Positions 1 to 7,242 of a stretch of 11,047 nt of DNA are shown in pieces (the stretch's first letter is position 1; each line of letters opens with the position of its first letter). The notes below the pieces were generated by a model, which saw only the letters and a list, made by a program, of their open reading frames with translations, had not been told where the DNA came from and did not search any database. The stretch is from an uncultured Flavobacteriales bacterium (GTDB lineage: Bacteria; Bacteroidota; Bacteroidia; Flavobacteriales; Crocinitomicaceae). The position numbers and the translations under genes are program-made. The stretch is from NCBI GenBank assembly GCA_946886545.1, contig CAMPIU010000056.1, forward strand, positions 1-11,047, in the 5' to 3' direction.

Positions 1-3
1 GAC

Positions 4-528
4 CTATATCGGATTAATGGATAAAACCTTGATCACCGGTTTTAAAGAATAATCTCCCGTACCTTGAGTTACAATACTTTGCTCCGCATCAAAATCAAGC
101 AACAACTCGTATGTGGTATTCGGAGCGAAATCAGTATTTAAATTGATCTTTAAACCGGATTGCTGTGCAGACGGAGTTGCCAATGGATAATACAAACTAT
201 CCACCATTACATTGTTTTCATCTCCAAGGATCATACGGAATTGGTTCAGATGTCCGGATGGTAAAACACCGACATTCACCAAAGTGGCAGAAACATCATT
301 TTGTAAAGTCAACAAATCGTAGATTCCGGCATTTGTTGGAAGATTGATCCATCCCTGGCCATCATGGTTTACCTGCACCTGCAATACTTCCACATTAACC
401 TGTTGGAAATCTCCTGGAGCATCAACCATTTTTACAGTCATTTTGCTGCTTCCTTTTTCCTTGTTACATCCGGTGGATAATAGGAATAAGCCTACTGAAG
501 CAGCCGCTGCGATAAATAAAGTCTTCAT
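4..528 (-). CDS. DUF4382 domain lipoprotein
   Basis: A 174-residue predicted lipoprotein. The first 20 residues form a lipoprotein signal (MKTLF, then a hydrophobic stretch, then LLSTGC), so Cys21 would be lipidated and the protein anchored in the envelope. The mature part, starting KMTVKMVDAPGDFQQVNVEVLQ, has the features of DUF4382: a short ligand-like opening strand (MVDAPGDF), a predicted beta-sandwich, and a GVLPSGHLNQFRMILG segment. Members of this family are small envelope lipoproteins of unknown function, common in Bacteroidota. The reading frame extends to a TTG at 567, but the ATG at 528 is the better start because it places the signal peptide at the N-terminus. The gene diverges from mfd and its stop lies 4 bases from the window edge, so any downstream partner is not visible. 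Domain call fairly firm; function unknown. Confidence 0.85.
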   Translation of the reverse strand: MKTLFIAAAASVGLFLLSTGCNKEKGSSKMTVKMVDAPGDFQQVNVEVLQVQVNHDGQGWINLPTNAGIYDLLTLQNDVSATLVNVGVLPSGHLNQFRMILGDENNVMVDSLYYPLATPSAQQSGLKINLNTDFAPNTTYELLLDFDAEQSIVTQGTGDYSLKPVIKVLSINPI

Positions 529-736
529 AATTCTAGTTTTCCCCCTACCTTCTAAAATGTATGCCAAAACGGAAAACTGCTGATTTAGTTGATTTTAACT
601 AATTCCAATAAGCGGATTATTTTCAAAATGAAAATTCTTTTTTCAAAAAGTAAAAAATGCAGTAATGATAATGTAACCCGATCTAAAAACATCCGCAGTT
701 TCTATTTCCAATTCCATGAAAAATCACGACCTTTGC

Positions 737-756
737 ATCCCGATAGCTATCGGGAT
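737..756. repeat. 20-bp perfect palindrome, copy 1 (upstream of mfd)
   Basis: ATCCCGATAGCTATCGGGAT is its own reverse complement over all 20 bases. The 18-bp core TCCCGATAGCTATCGGGA recurs just after mfd at 4192-4209. The copy lies between the divergent lipoprotein and mfd genes, about 50 bases before the mfd start. This looks like a dispersed palindromic repeat (REP-like or a protein-binding site). I see no open reading frame or transposase associated with it. Confidence 0.85.
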
Positions 757-762
757 TACAAG

Positions 763-786
763 GGGGGTACAGTGCGCTGTGTCCCC
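763..786 (+). promoter_or_regulatory. Stem-loop in the mfd leader
   Basis: GGGG (763-766) can pair with CCCC (783-786), followed inwards by two G-U wobbles and ACAG (769-772) with CTGT (777-780), closing a TGCG tetraloop. This gives a continuous stem of about 10 bp that ends 20 bases before the mfd start codon. No T-run follows, so it does not look like a normal terminator. It could stabilise the mRNA or influence ribosome access. Its role is inference. Confidence 0.45.
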
Positions 787-806
787 TAAACTGTTTATTC
801 GGAATT

Positions 807-3800
807 ATGGACCAGACACATTTTTTACAACTTTTCAAAAAACTCAAAGGGCTTGATCAAACAGCTGATTTATTGCAGCAGGCAGAGATCCGCATTCACT
901 GGAAGGGATTGATCGGCTCTTCGAAATCAATTGCAGTAGCTTCCGTTTGTGAGCAAGTTCCGGGGAATCATTTATTCGTTTTGGAAGACAAGGAATCTGC
1001 CGCATATTTTCTCAACGACCTGGAACAATTGTACCCGGAGAATAAGCATATTTTATTTTACCCTGCTTCCTACCGAACTCCGTATCAATTAGAAGAAACA
1101 GATAATGCCAATGTAGTGGCACGGGCCGAAGTACTGGAAAAGATCAATACTGGAAAAAACACCTGGGTGGTTACTTATCCCCAAGCCTTATTCGAACGCG
1201 TTCCCACTCAGAAAAAGCTTTCTGAAAATACCATGAGAGTTGAGCGAGGAAAAACTTATTCCATTGATTTCTTCAACGAGCTGCTGTTGGAGTATGGATT
1301 TGAACGTGTTGATTTTGTTTATGAACCCGGTCAGTTTTCTATTCGCGGTGGAATTGTCGATATTTTCTCCTTTTCCAATGACCAGCCTTTCCGGGTGGAA
1401 TTCTTTGGTGATGAGGTAGATTCGATCCGAACTTTTGATCCTGTTTCACAGTTATCGATCAATACGCATACGCATTTCTCAGTGGTTCCGAATGTACAGC
1501 GGCAATTGGTACTGAACGGAACCGGAACGTTTTTGGAATTTATAGGAAAGCAAACAACAATTTGGCTGGCATCGAACGATCTGGTTAAAGCAGCGTTGGA
1601 GAAGGATTATGAGAAGGCAGTAAAGGTATACGAAACCCTTCCAAAGAACACCATTAAGCACAGTTTGCCAAGTGAATTGTATATGCACCCTTCCGATTGG
1701 AAAGAACAAATACCGGTTCATTCGATTGTGGAAATCGGTCCGGAATATGCTTTCAAAGCTTCAGAAACAATTACCTTTGAAACCCTGCATCAGCCAACTT
1801 TCAATAAGGATTTCGACCTGTTGAAGGATGATCTGATTGCCCGAAAAAAAGCAGGATCCGAAAATCTGATCTTCTCCAATCAACCGAAACAAATTGAGCG
1901 CCTGTACCAAATATTTGAGGATATCGGTGCGGAGGTAGAATTCGAGCCCATGAATATTGCTTTGCACGAAGGGTTTATTATTCCGTCTTTGAAGTTGGTT
2001 TGTTATACCGATCACCAAATCTTTGAACGCTATCATCGTTTCAAATTAAAGGAAGGGTTCCGCCAGGCAAAGCAAGCATTAACTCTAAAAGAAATCTACA
2101 ATCTTCAGAAAGGAGATTATGTTACTCATATTGATCATGGAGTAGGTCAGTTCTCCGGTTTGCAAACCATTGATGTCAATGGAAAACCCCAGGAAGCGAT
2201 TCGTTTGGTTTATCGGGATGGCGATGTTTTGTATGTTAGCATTCACTCACTGCATCGCATTTCCAAATTCACCGGAAAAGACGGAGCAGCTCCGAAAATG
2301 AATAAACTTGGAACACAAGCTTGGGCAACCCTGAAGCAGAAGACGAAAAAACGCATCAAGGAACTGGCTTTCGATTTGATCCAACTATACGCAAAACGCA
2401 AATCTCAACCCGGTTTTGCGTTTTCTCCGGATACTTACCTGCAAAATGAGCTGGAAGCTTCTTTCATGTACGAGGACACTCCCGACCAGTTGAAAGCGAC
2501 ACAAGCGGTTAAAGAAGACATGGAAAAAGACACCCCAATGGACCGCCTGGTCTGTGGAGATGTTGGTTTCGGGAAAACGGAAATTGCTATGCGTGCGGCA
2601 TTTAAAGCCGTTGCAGACAGCAAACAAGTAGCGGTTTTGGTTCCGACCACCATTTTGAGTCATCAACATGCACGAAGTTTTAAGGAACGTTTCAAGAATT
2701 TTCCCGCAAATGTGGATTACATCAATCGTTTCAAATCTGCCAAAGATATCACGGCGACCTTGAAAAAAGTAGAAAGCGGAGAGATCGATATTCTGGTTGG
2801 AACACACAAAATTGTCAGCGATAAGGTGAAATTCAAAGACCTTGGTTTGATCATTATCGACGAAGAACAAAAGTTCGGTGTAGCGGTGAAAGACAAACTG
2901 AAGACCTTAAAAACAACTGTCGACACACTAACTTTAACAGCAACTCCAATCCCGAGAACTTTGCAGTTTTCCCTGATGGGTGCCCGCGATCTGAGCATTA
3001 TCAATACGCCGCCGCCCAACCGCCAGCCGGTTCTGACGGAAGTGATCACCTTCAACGAAGAAAATATCCGCGATGCCATTTCGTATGAAGTGAGTCGCGG
3101 CGGACAAGTGTATTTTGTGAACAACAGGCTGGCGAACATCAAAGAAATTGCCGGAATGATCTCGCGTTTGTGTCCTGGAGTCCGGGTGGCAATTGGTCAC
3201 GGACAAATGGACGGAAAGCAGCTTGAAAAAGTGATGATGGATTTTATCCAGGGAGAATACGACGTGTTGATTGCAACCACCATTATTGAATCCGGGATCG
3301 ACATCTCGAATGCGAATACCATTATCATCAATGATGCGCATATGTTCGGGTTGAGCGATCTGCACCAGTTGCGCGGCCGGGTGGGTCGTTCCAACAAAAA
3401 AGGATTCTGCTACCTCATTTCACAGCCGATCAGTTTACTGACCTCCGAAGCACGCAAACGTTTGGAAGCTTTGGTCCAGTTTTCCGATTTGGGATCAGGA
3501 TTCAATATTGCGATGAAGGATTTGGATATTCGCGGAGCAGGAAATTTATTAGGAGGTGAACAAAGCGGATTCATTTCCGAGATTGGTTTTGAGATGTATC
3601 AAAAGATCCTGAACGAAGCCATGGATGAACTGAAAGAAGAAGAATTCAAAGACCTTTACGACGACCGGAATACGGAAACCATGGGAGCACATTTCGTCAA
3701 AGACTGCGTCCTGGAAACCGATTTCGAGCTTCGCATTACAGAAGATTACATCAACAATGTAAGCGAGCGTTTGAGTATTTACCAAGATCTGGATAACCTG

Positions 3801-4148
3801 AGTACAAAAGAAGAAATTGAAGATTACAAAAAACAATTGATCGACCGCTTCGGCCCGCTTCCGCGTGTGGTAAAAGAATTACTGCGTTCCTTTGAACTTC
3901 GCTGGCTCGCACAGGAAATAGGTTTTGAGAAACTGGTCATTAAGCAAGGATCGATGATCGGGTATTTCGTAGCAAATTCCCAATCCAAATACTACGATTC
4001 TCCCATGTTTACGCAGGTATTGAAGTACGTTCAAAGCAACCCGAAAGACTGCAAAATGAGTGAGAAGAATGATCGTCTGCGGATGCTGTACAGCCATGTG
4101 ATGAATATGGACCAGGCGTTTGAAAGGCTGGGGGAAATTGTGGGGTAA
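807..4148 (+). CDS. mfd: Transcription-repair coupling factor Mfd
   Basis: Mfd is a DNA translocase that pushes stalled RNA polymerase off damaged DNA and recruits UvrA for nucleotide excision repair. At 1113 residues this copy is full length. Domains in order: a UvrB-homology region (about 1-400) with only a degenerate nucleotide-binding loop (GSSKS at 37-41); the RNA-polymerase-interacting CarD-like domain (about 431-495, starting KGDYVTHIDHGVGQFSG); the SF2 translocase with Walker A GDVGFGKT (584-591), DEEQ box (685-688), TATPIPRTLQ motif III (711-720) and motif VI QLRGRVGR (854-861); the translocation-in-repair motif area around GAGNLLGGEQSGF (910-922); and the C-terminal UvrA-masking domain (about 970-1113). 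The start ATG at 807 is kept because the N-terminal homology begins almost at once. The gene stands alone. A possible -7 element, GACCTTTG (728-735, one base off TAnnTTTG), lies just before the upstream palindrome, with no clear -33 box. Confidence 0.98.
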   Translation: MDQTHFLQLFKKLKGLDQTADLLQQAEIRIHWKGLIGSSKSIAVASVCEQVPGNHLFVLEDKESAAYFLNDLEQLYPENKHILFYPASYRTPYQLEETDNANVVARAEVLEKINTGKNTWVVTYPQALFERVPTQKKLSENTMRVERGKTYSIDFFNELLLEYGFERVDFVYEPGQFSIRGGIVDIFSFSNDQPFRVEFFGDEVDSIRTFDPVSQLSINTHTHFSVVPNVQRQLVLNGTGTFLEFIGKQTTIWLASNDLVKAALEKDYEKAVKVYETLPKNTIKHSLPSELYMHPSDWKEQIPVHSIVEIGPEYAFKASETITFETLHQPTFNKDFDLLKDDLIARKKAGSENLIFSNQPKQIERLYQIFEDIGAEVEFEPMNIALHEGFIIPSLKLVCYTDHQIFERYHRFKLKEGFRQAKQALTLKEIYNLQKGDYVTHIDHGVGQFSGLQTIDVNGKPQEAIRLVYRDGDVLYVSIHSLHRISKFTGKDGAAPKMNKLGTQAWATLKQKTKKRIKELAFDLIQLYAKRKSQPGFAFSPDTYLQNELEASFMYEDTPDQLKATQAVKEDMEKDTPMDRLVCGDVGFGKTEIAMRAAFKAVADSKQVAVLVPTTILSHQHARSFKERFKNFPANVDYINRFKSAKDITATLKKVESGEIDILVGTHKIVSDKVKFKDLGLIIIDEEQKFGVAVKDKLKTLKTTVDTLTLTATPIPRTLQFSLMGARDLSIINTPPPNRQPVLTEVITFNEENIRDAISYEVSRGGQVYFVNNRLANIKEIAGMISRLCPGVRVAIGHGQMDGKQLEKVMMDFIQGEYDVLIATTIIESGIDISNANTIIINDAHMFGLSDLHQLRGRVGRSNKKGFCYLISQPISLLTSEARKRLEALVQFSDLGSGFNIAMKDLDIRGAGNLLGGEQSGFISEIGFEMYQKILNEAMDELKEEEFKDLYDDRNTETMGAHFVKDCVLETDFELRITEDYINNVSERLSIYQDLDNLSTKEEIEDYKKQLIDRFGPLPRVVKELLRSFELRWLAQEIGFEKLVIKQGSMIGYFVANSQSKYYDSPMFTQVLKYVQSNPKDCKMSEKNDRLRMLYSHVMNMDQAFERLGEIVG

Positions 4149-4150
4149 TT

Positions 4151-4183
4151 TCCACCTTTTTTCTATTGCCGTAAAAAGGTGGA
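4151..4183 (+). terminator. Stem-loop just after mfd, possible terminator
   Basis: TCCACCTTTTT (4151-4161) and AAAAAGGTGGA (4173-4183) pair perfectly over 11 bp with an 11-base loop, starting 3 bases after the mfd stop. The T-run lies inside the stem rather than after it, so this is not a textbook intrinsic terminator. Its position makes a role in ending the mfd transcript or protecting its 3' end the simplest reading. Confidence 0.5.
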
Positions 4184-4191
4184 GCCAAAAA

Positions 4192-4209
4192 TCCCGATAG
4201 CTATCGGGA
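4192..4209. repeat. 18-bp perfect palindrome, copy 2 (downstream of mfd)
   Basis: TCCCGATAGCTATCGGGA, identical to the core of the copy at 737-756. The base after it is C instead of T, so the palindrome is one base shorter on each side. It sits 8 bases after the post-mfd stem-loop and 3 bases before the long inverted repeat at 4213-4348. mfd is therefore bracketed by two copies of the same element. Confidence 0.85.
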
Positions 4210-4212
4210 CTA

Positions 4213-4348
4213 GGCGCGGGTAAACCGATTGACCTGTTAGCAGGGTATGACAGAATTCACCTTAAAACTCGTCGTTCCTCCTCAGACAGGAAGGTGAATT
4301 TGCCTGCCATTTACTGCACAGGTTCCCAATCTTGTTTACCAGTGCGCC
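4213..4348. repeat. Long imperfect inverted repeat, 136 bp, possible structured RNA or MITE-like relic
   Basis: The arms 4213-4263 and 4291-4348 are imperfect reverse complements. Matched blocks, read inwards, are GGCGC, GGTAAAC, GATTG, ACCTGT, a looser middle section, and AATTCACCTT (4254-4263 against 4291-4300). They are separated by small unequal bulges and a 27-base centre. No coding frame explains it and no target-site duplication is obvious. It could be a dispersed repeat (MITE- or REP-like) or a folded RNA element. The fold was read by eye and no folding energy was computed. Confidence 0.6.
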
Positions 4349-4499
4349 TTTTGAAACCTGAGTAAGCTGAATTATTTTGAGTTCGAAAAACAATTGATCG
4401 GTTAAAACAATGGTGTTTCACATTCCTGACCGTGCTTAGTTGCTTAGTAGTTAAATACACCACTGTATGTTAAATAACTATACAAACGTAACTATATCT
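4349..4499. other. Non-coding stretch without recognised element
   Basis: Between the long inverted repeat and the 11-base array I see no gene, hairpin or promoter that I can support. It is AT-rich and, with its neighbours, makes up the 574-base gap 4149-4722 between mfd and the regulator gene. Confidence 0.5.
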
Positions 4500-4576
4500 A
4501 TGCTTTATTTATGCTTCATTCATGCTTCAATCATGAGATAAAATGGGAATATTTATGGCGTAATTATGCTTTGTCG
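4500..4576. repeat. Decayed tandem array of about 11-bp units, each beginning ATG
   Basis: Three clear units, ATGCTTTATTT, ATGCTTCATTC and ATGCTTCAATC, occupy 4500-4532 and differ from each other by one or two bases. Further ATG-led units follow at 4533, 4543, 4555 and 4566 (the last ATGCTTTGTCG). The spacing is 11, 11, 11, 10, 12 and 11 bases, close to one DNA helical turn. The array ends about 146 bases before the regulator gene. It may be a worn minisatellite or helically phased binding sites. The first three units are certain; the rest are weaker. Confidence 0.6.
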
Positions 4577-4722
4577 ATATTTAATTGTTGAAGTGAATGG
4601 GGTTATTCTTCATTAAAACCGACAATAATTGATCTGTCAATAAATGCCAAATCCCCAACCCCAAATATTTTTCTATCTTTCCGTAGAATTTAAACCACAT
4701 CTTCGGACCAATCCGGGAAGCT

Positions 4723-6519
4723 ATGCATTGGAAAATAACTCGATTCGCTGTAGTAATTCTTTTCTTCCTTTCTGGAAACAGCTTTGCCGGGATCGGTCAG
4801 GAGGATAGTTTGATCAAACGACTTCGCAGGGTTGAGGGGAAGGAAAAGATCAAAACCTGGTATGCACTTGGAAACCTGAAGATTTATACAGATTCATCGG
4901 AAGCGGGAAGATACTTTACAAAGGGACTTCAACTCGCTAAAAAGTCAGGATTTCGATCTTTGGAAATCGAAGGGGAATGGAGCCTGGCGAGTTTGGAAGA
5001 TTTTTACGGAAACAAATTCCAATCACTTAGCCGCTTAATGAAACTATGCCGTTCGGGCGGGTTTTCAAACCGGGATAGCTGCATTGTTTTTGGGTTGATC
5101 AGTAACTCCCTGGAATCTTTGGGAGCGGATGAAATGGCGATTGAATATTCCAAAAGATCACTCAAACATGAATTTAATTCAGACCGGATAGAACGTTACT
5201 ATATGATCGAACGGATTGCAAGACTGCATTCTAAATTGCATCAATTTGATTCGGCAAATTTCTATTACAAAAAAGCACTTCACCTGATCAAAAAACACAA
5301 TGTTTCCGGTTTGATCACACATTGCCTGAACAATATCGGGTTCAATTACCTGGAACAGGGAAATTTGTCTACGGCAAGGTATTTCTTTGACCGGGCCCTC
5401 AATAATTTCCATCTGAATAAAAAATTCTCAGGCGACAGTACACTTTATGCCGTGATCTATGACAACCTTGCTAAGATCCATGAACTAAAAGGAGAATACA
5501 AACAAAGCCTTGAGAAGCAGCGGGAAGCAGTTCGGATGATTCTTCTTACGAAACTTGCTGCGCCGGATTTGAAACTGAAAACAGAATTCTTACTTCACCT
5601 GGCACAGTTGGAGTCTCACTTTGGTCTTTTGCAGGATGCAAAAAAACATCTGGATGCCATTCAACTGCAAGATGCAGGGATTGGACTCCGACTGGAATAT
5701 TACGATGCTTTGTCTGTTTACTATGAAAAAGTGCAGCAGACCGAGCAATTGATCCGGACCTTGCGCAAAAAGGCAGAACTGGCAAGGTCAGCATTAAAAG
5801 ACGGAACGATGAATTCCATGTTAAATGATTTTGTCCGTTTTCAAAACGACCAGATAGCACTGGAGCTCGAAACACAAAAGAAAGCCAAACAAAGACTTCA
5901 GTCAATCCATAGCAAAGAACGCTTATTGACTATTAGCTCCTTGGCAATTCTTTTGATCATCCTGATCGTTGTTTTCATAGTGAACAGAAAGGTTCAGCAA
6001 AGTAAAAGCCGGGCGGCCTGTATAGAACGCAAACTCAATGAAGAAAAATTGAAATATCAGGAGCTGGAAGCTGAACGCTTAACATTGGAATTAGAACTTA
6101 AAAACAAGGATCTGCTCACTTTTGCCATTAATCTTACCAAGAAATTCGAGTTTACAGATGAGATGGCTCTTCGGCTGCAGCAACTCAGAAGAAAGAACGC
6201 GATTGAAAAAGGCGATCTAACAGAATTGATCACCTATGTGAAGAGTTTCCAGGCGGTGGATCATGGTTTGGCGCTGTTCCAAAATAATGTCAATGAGATC
6301 AACAGTCAATTTTTGTGGCGGCTTCAGGAGAAATACCCGGAGTTAACTCAGAATGAAAAAGAATTGTGTTTGCTTATAAAGCTCAAACTTTCGTCTAAGG
6401 ATATCGCAACTATGAAAAGTATCACACCGGAATCGGTGAATGTATTGCGTTCACGTCTGAGAAAGAAAATGAACCTGGATGTACGTGATGATCTATATGC
6501 CGAACTGGAGAATATTTGA
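4723..6519 (+). CDS. Membrane-bound TPR protein with C-terminal LuxR-like HTH
   Basis: A 598-residue predicted one-component regulator that spans the inner membrane. Residues 1-22 look like a signal peptide (cut near NSFA/GIG). Residues 25-385 are helical and rich in TPR-like units (for example 157-190, 198-230 and 244-275, with patterns such as NNIGFNYLEQGNLSTARYFF). A single membrane segment lies at about 401-421, and a charged coiled coil at about 425-465. The C-terminus (about 540-590, LTQNEKELCLLIKLKLSSKD then SVNVLRSRLRKKMNL) resembles a LuxR/GerE helix-turn-helix. The topology implies periplasmic TPRs sensing a ligand or partner and a cytoplasmic DNA-binding end. Such TPR-TM-HTH proteins are frequent in Bacteroidota, but their targets are generally unknown. 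The gene stands alone between two large non-coding regions. A weak -7 match TATCTTTC lies at 4674-4681. Architecture confident, specific role unknown. Confidence 0.85.
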   Translation: MHWKITRFAVVILFFLSGNSFAGIGQEDSLIKRLRRVEGKEKIKTWYALGNLKIYTDSSEAGRYFTKGLQLAKKSGFRSLEIEGEWSLASLEDFYGNKFQSLSRLMKLCRSGGFSNRDSCIVFGLISNSLESLGADEMAIEYSKRSLKHEFNSDRIERYYMIERIARLHSKLHQFDSANFYYKKALHLIKKHNVSGLITHCLNNIGFNYLEQGNLSTARYFFDRALNNFHLNKKFSGDSTLYAVIYDNLAKIHELKGEYKQSLEKQREAVRMILLTKLAAPDLKLKTEFLLHLAQLESHFGLLQDAKKHLDAIQLQDAGIGLRLEYYDALSVYYEKVQQTEQLIRTLRKKAELARSALKDGTMNSMLNDFVRFQNDQIALELETQKKAKQRLQSIHSKERLLTISSLAILLIILIVVFIVNRKVQQSKSRAACIERKLNEEKLKYQELEAERLTLELELKNKDLLTFAINLTKKFEFTDEMALRLQQLRRKNAIEKGDLTELITYVKSFQAVDHGLALFQNNVNEINSQFLWRLQEKYPELTQNEKELCLLIKLKLSSKDIATMKSITPESVNVLRSRLRKKMNLDVRDDLYAELENI

Positions 6520-6856
6520 TTTCCCATGAATTATGTAAGGTTTGTTTTGATTGAAAAGGGACGATCCGGGACTTAAATTGCCAAAGAAATATTTTGATCA
6601 TCAGTTAAGGTGATTGGGTGTGTAAGCAAGTAAAAAAGTTGCGGTCCCGGAATTCAAATGGCTATATAAAACCACTGAAAATCAATTGCTCACCTTTCAT
6701 TTTTCTATAAAAAGAAACAACAATGGATATTCAGTTATGATTGATTGAGTTAATATGTTTCTATGAAATTTAGCTACTGTGTTTATATCAAGTTAAGGTC
6801 GAAAATTACGATTCAATCTTAGCAAATAGTTCTTTTACAGTGGTCAACACTGATAA
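6520..6856. other. Non-coding stretch after the TPR-HTH gene
   Basis: This AT-rich stretch has no supported gene. The only structure I note is a short inverted repeat, TCCGGGAC (6565-6572) with GTCCCGGA (6644-6651), too far apart for a strong hairpin, and a small CAGTG/CACTG dyad (6838-6852). Together with the modules and gene remnant that follow it may be the site of a lost gene. Confidence 0.5.
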
Positions 6857-6912
6857 AGTGTATAAAGTTAGGTTTTGATTTAAGGCACCTGCAATGGTGG
6901 GTGCTTTAAATC
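6857..6912 (+). repeat. Box-plus-hairpin module, copy A
   Basis: A box containing AAAGTTAGGTTT (6864-6875) is followed by a strong stem-loop: GATTTAAGGCACC (6877-6889) pairs with GGTGCTTTAAATC (6900-6912) over 13 bp with one G-U pair and a 10-base loop. The same box and a hairpin with the same GCACC/GGTGC core recur 118 bases downstream. No T-run follows on either strand. It may be a terminator-like or regulatory RNA element. Confidence 0.6.
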
Positions 6913-6974
6913 CATAAATCAAACGGTCAGGAATACAAAACAGAAAATTTTAGGTTAGCGTTCAAAAATAAGTT

Positions 6975-7033
6975 AAGTGGTAAAGTTAGGTTTGAATATA
7001 CGCTATTAGAGCACCCGAACAATGGGTGCTCTA
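6975..7033 (+). repeat. Box-plus-hairpin module, copy B
   Basis: AAGTGGTAAAGTTAGGTTT (6975-6993) matches copy A closely. It is followed after 13 bases by TAGAGCACCC (7007-7016) pairing perfectly with GGGTGCTCTA (7024-7033) around a 7-base loop. The hairpin cores are alike (GCACC/GGTGC) but the outer stem bases differ in a way that keeps pairing, as expected for a structure under selection. It lies directly before the sorting-domain remnant. Confidence 0.6.
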
Positions 7034-7050
7034 TATCTTCACAATCGGGA

Positions 7051-7182
7051 TCTAAATTGGTCTATGAGAATGAGTTGTTCGGAAGTGAAGTAGCATTAAA
7101 TCCAGATTTGAGAGCGGGGTGTTATCTGGTGGAGATTATGCAGAACGGGTCGAAGTTTTTGGCACGTTTGATTATTGAATAG
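7051..7182 (+). pseudogene. Remnant of a T9SS cargo gene (C-terminal sorting domain)
   Basis: The frame ending at TAG 7180-7182 reads SGSKLVYENELFGSEVALN-type residues followed by PDLRAGCYLVEIMQNGSKF and LARLIIE. This is the second half of a type A T9SS C-terminal sorting domain, whose usual signature is L-x-AGxYLVEI, then a Gly-containing turn, then RLIIE or similar at the very end. Cargo with this tail is carried across the outer membrane and attached to the surface. The rest of the domain and the whole cargo protein are missing. The frame stays open back to 6910 but has no ATG and runs through hairpin module B, so I read it as debris of a deleted gene. It is not an intact small gene. Confidence 0.7.
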
Positions 7183-7242
7183 GGAAATCGGAATGGAGGG
7201 GTAACTTCTGGTATTTACATCGGTTCGTAATTTGGCAAACTG

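Noticed and set aside
589..789. 66-residue plus-strand frame before mfd
   Set aside because: It covers the palindrome and leader hairpin, has lysine/serine-rich low-complexity sequence and no family resemblance.
2385..3397. Several long minus-strand frames inside mfd
   Set aside because: They are shadows of the strongly coding mfd frame, with no recognisable domains and cysteine/histidine/phenylalanine-rich composition typical of antisense frames.
4213..4348. Integron attC site
   Set aside because: The inverted repeat has a suitable size, but its ends lack the RYYYAAC and GTTRRRY core sites, and there is no integrase or cassette array. GTTAGGT at 6867 and 6985 fits GTTRRRY but has no matching partner site.
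6565..6651. Inverted repeat TCCGGGAC / GTCCCGGA
   Set aside because: Only 8 bp with about 70 bases between the arms; this can easily occur by chance and nothing else supports it.
6806..6948. Minus-strand open frame ending ..TTVKELFAKIES
   Set aside because: It reads like a protein tail but has no ATG, and it runs through hairpin module A, so its sequence is explained by the repeat structure. It could be debris, but I cannot assign it to a family.
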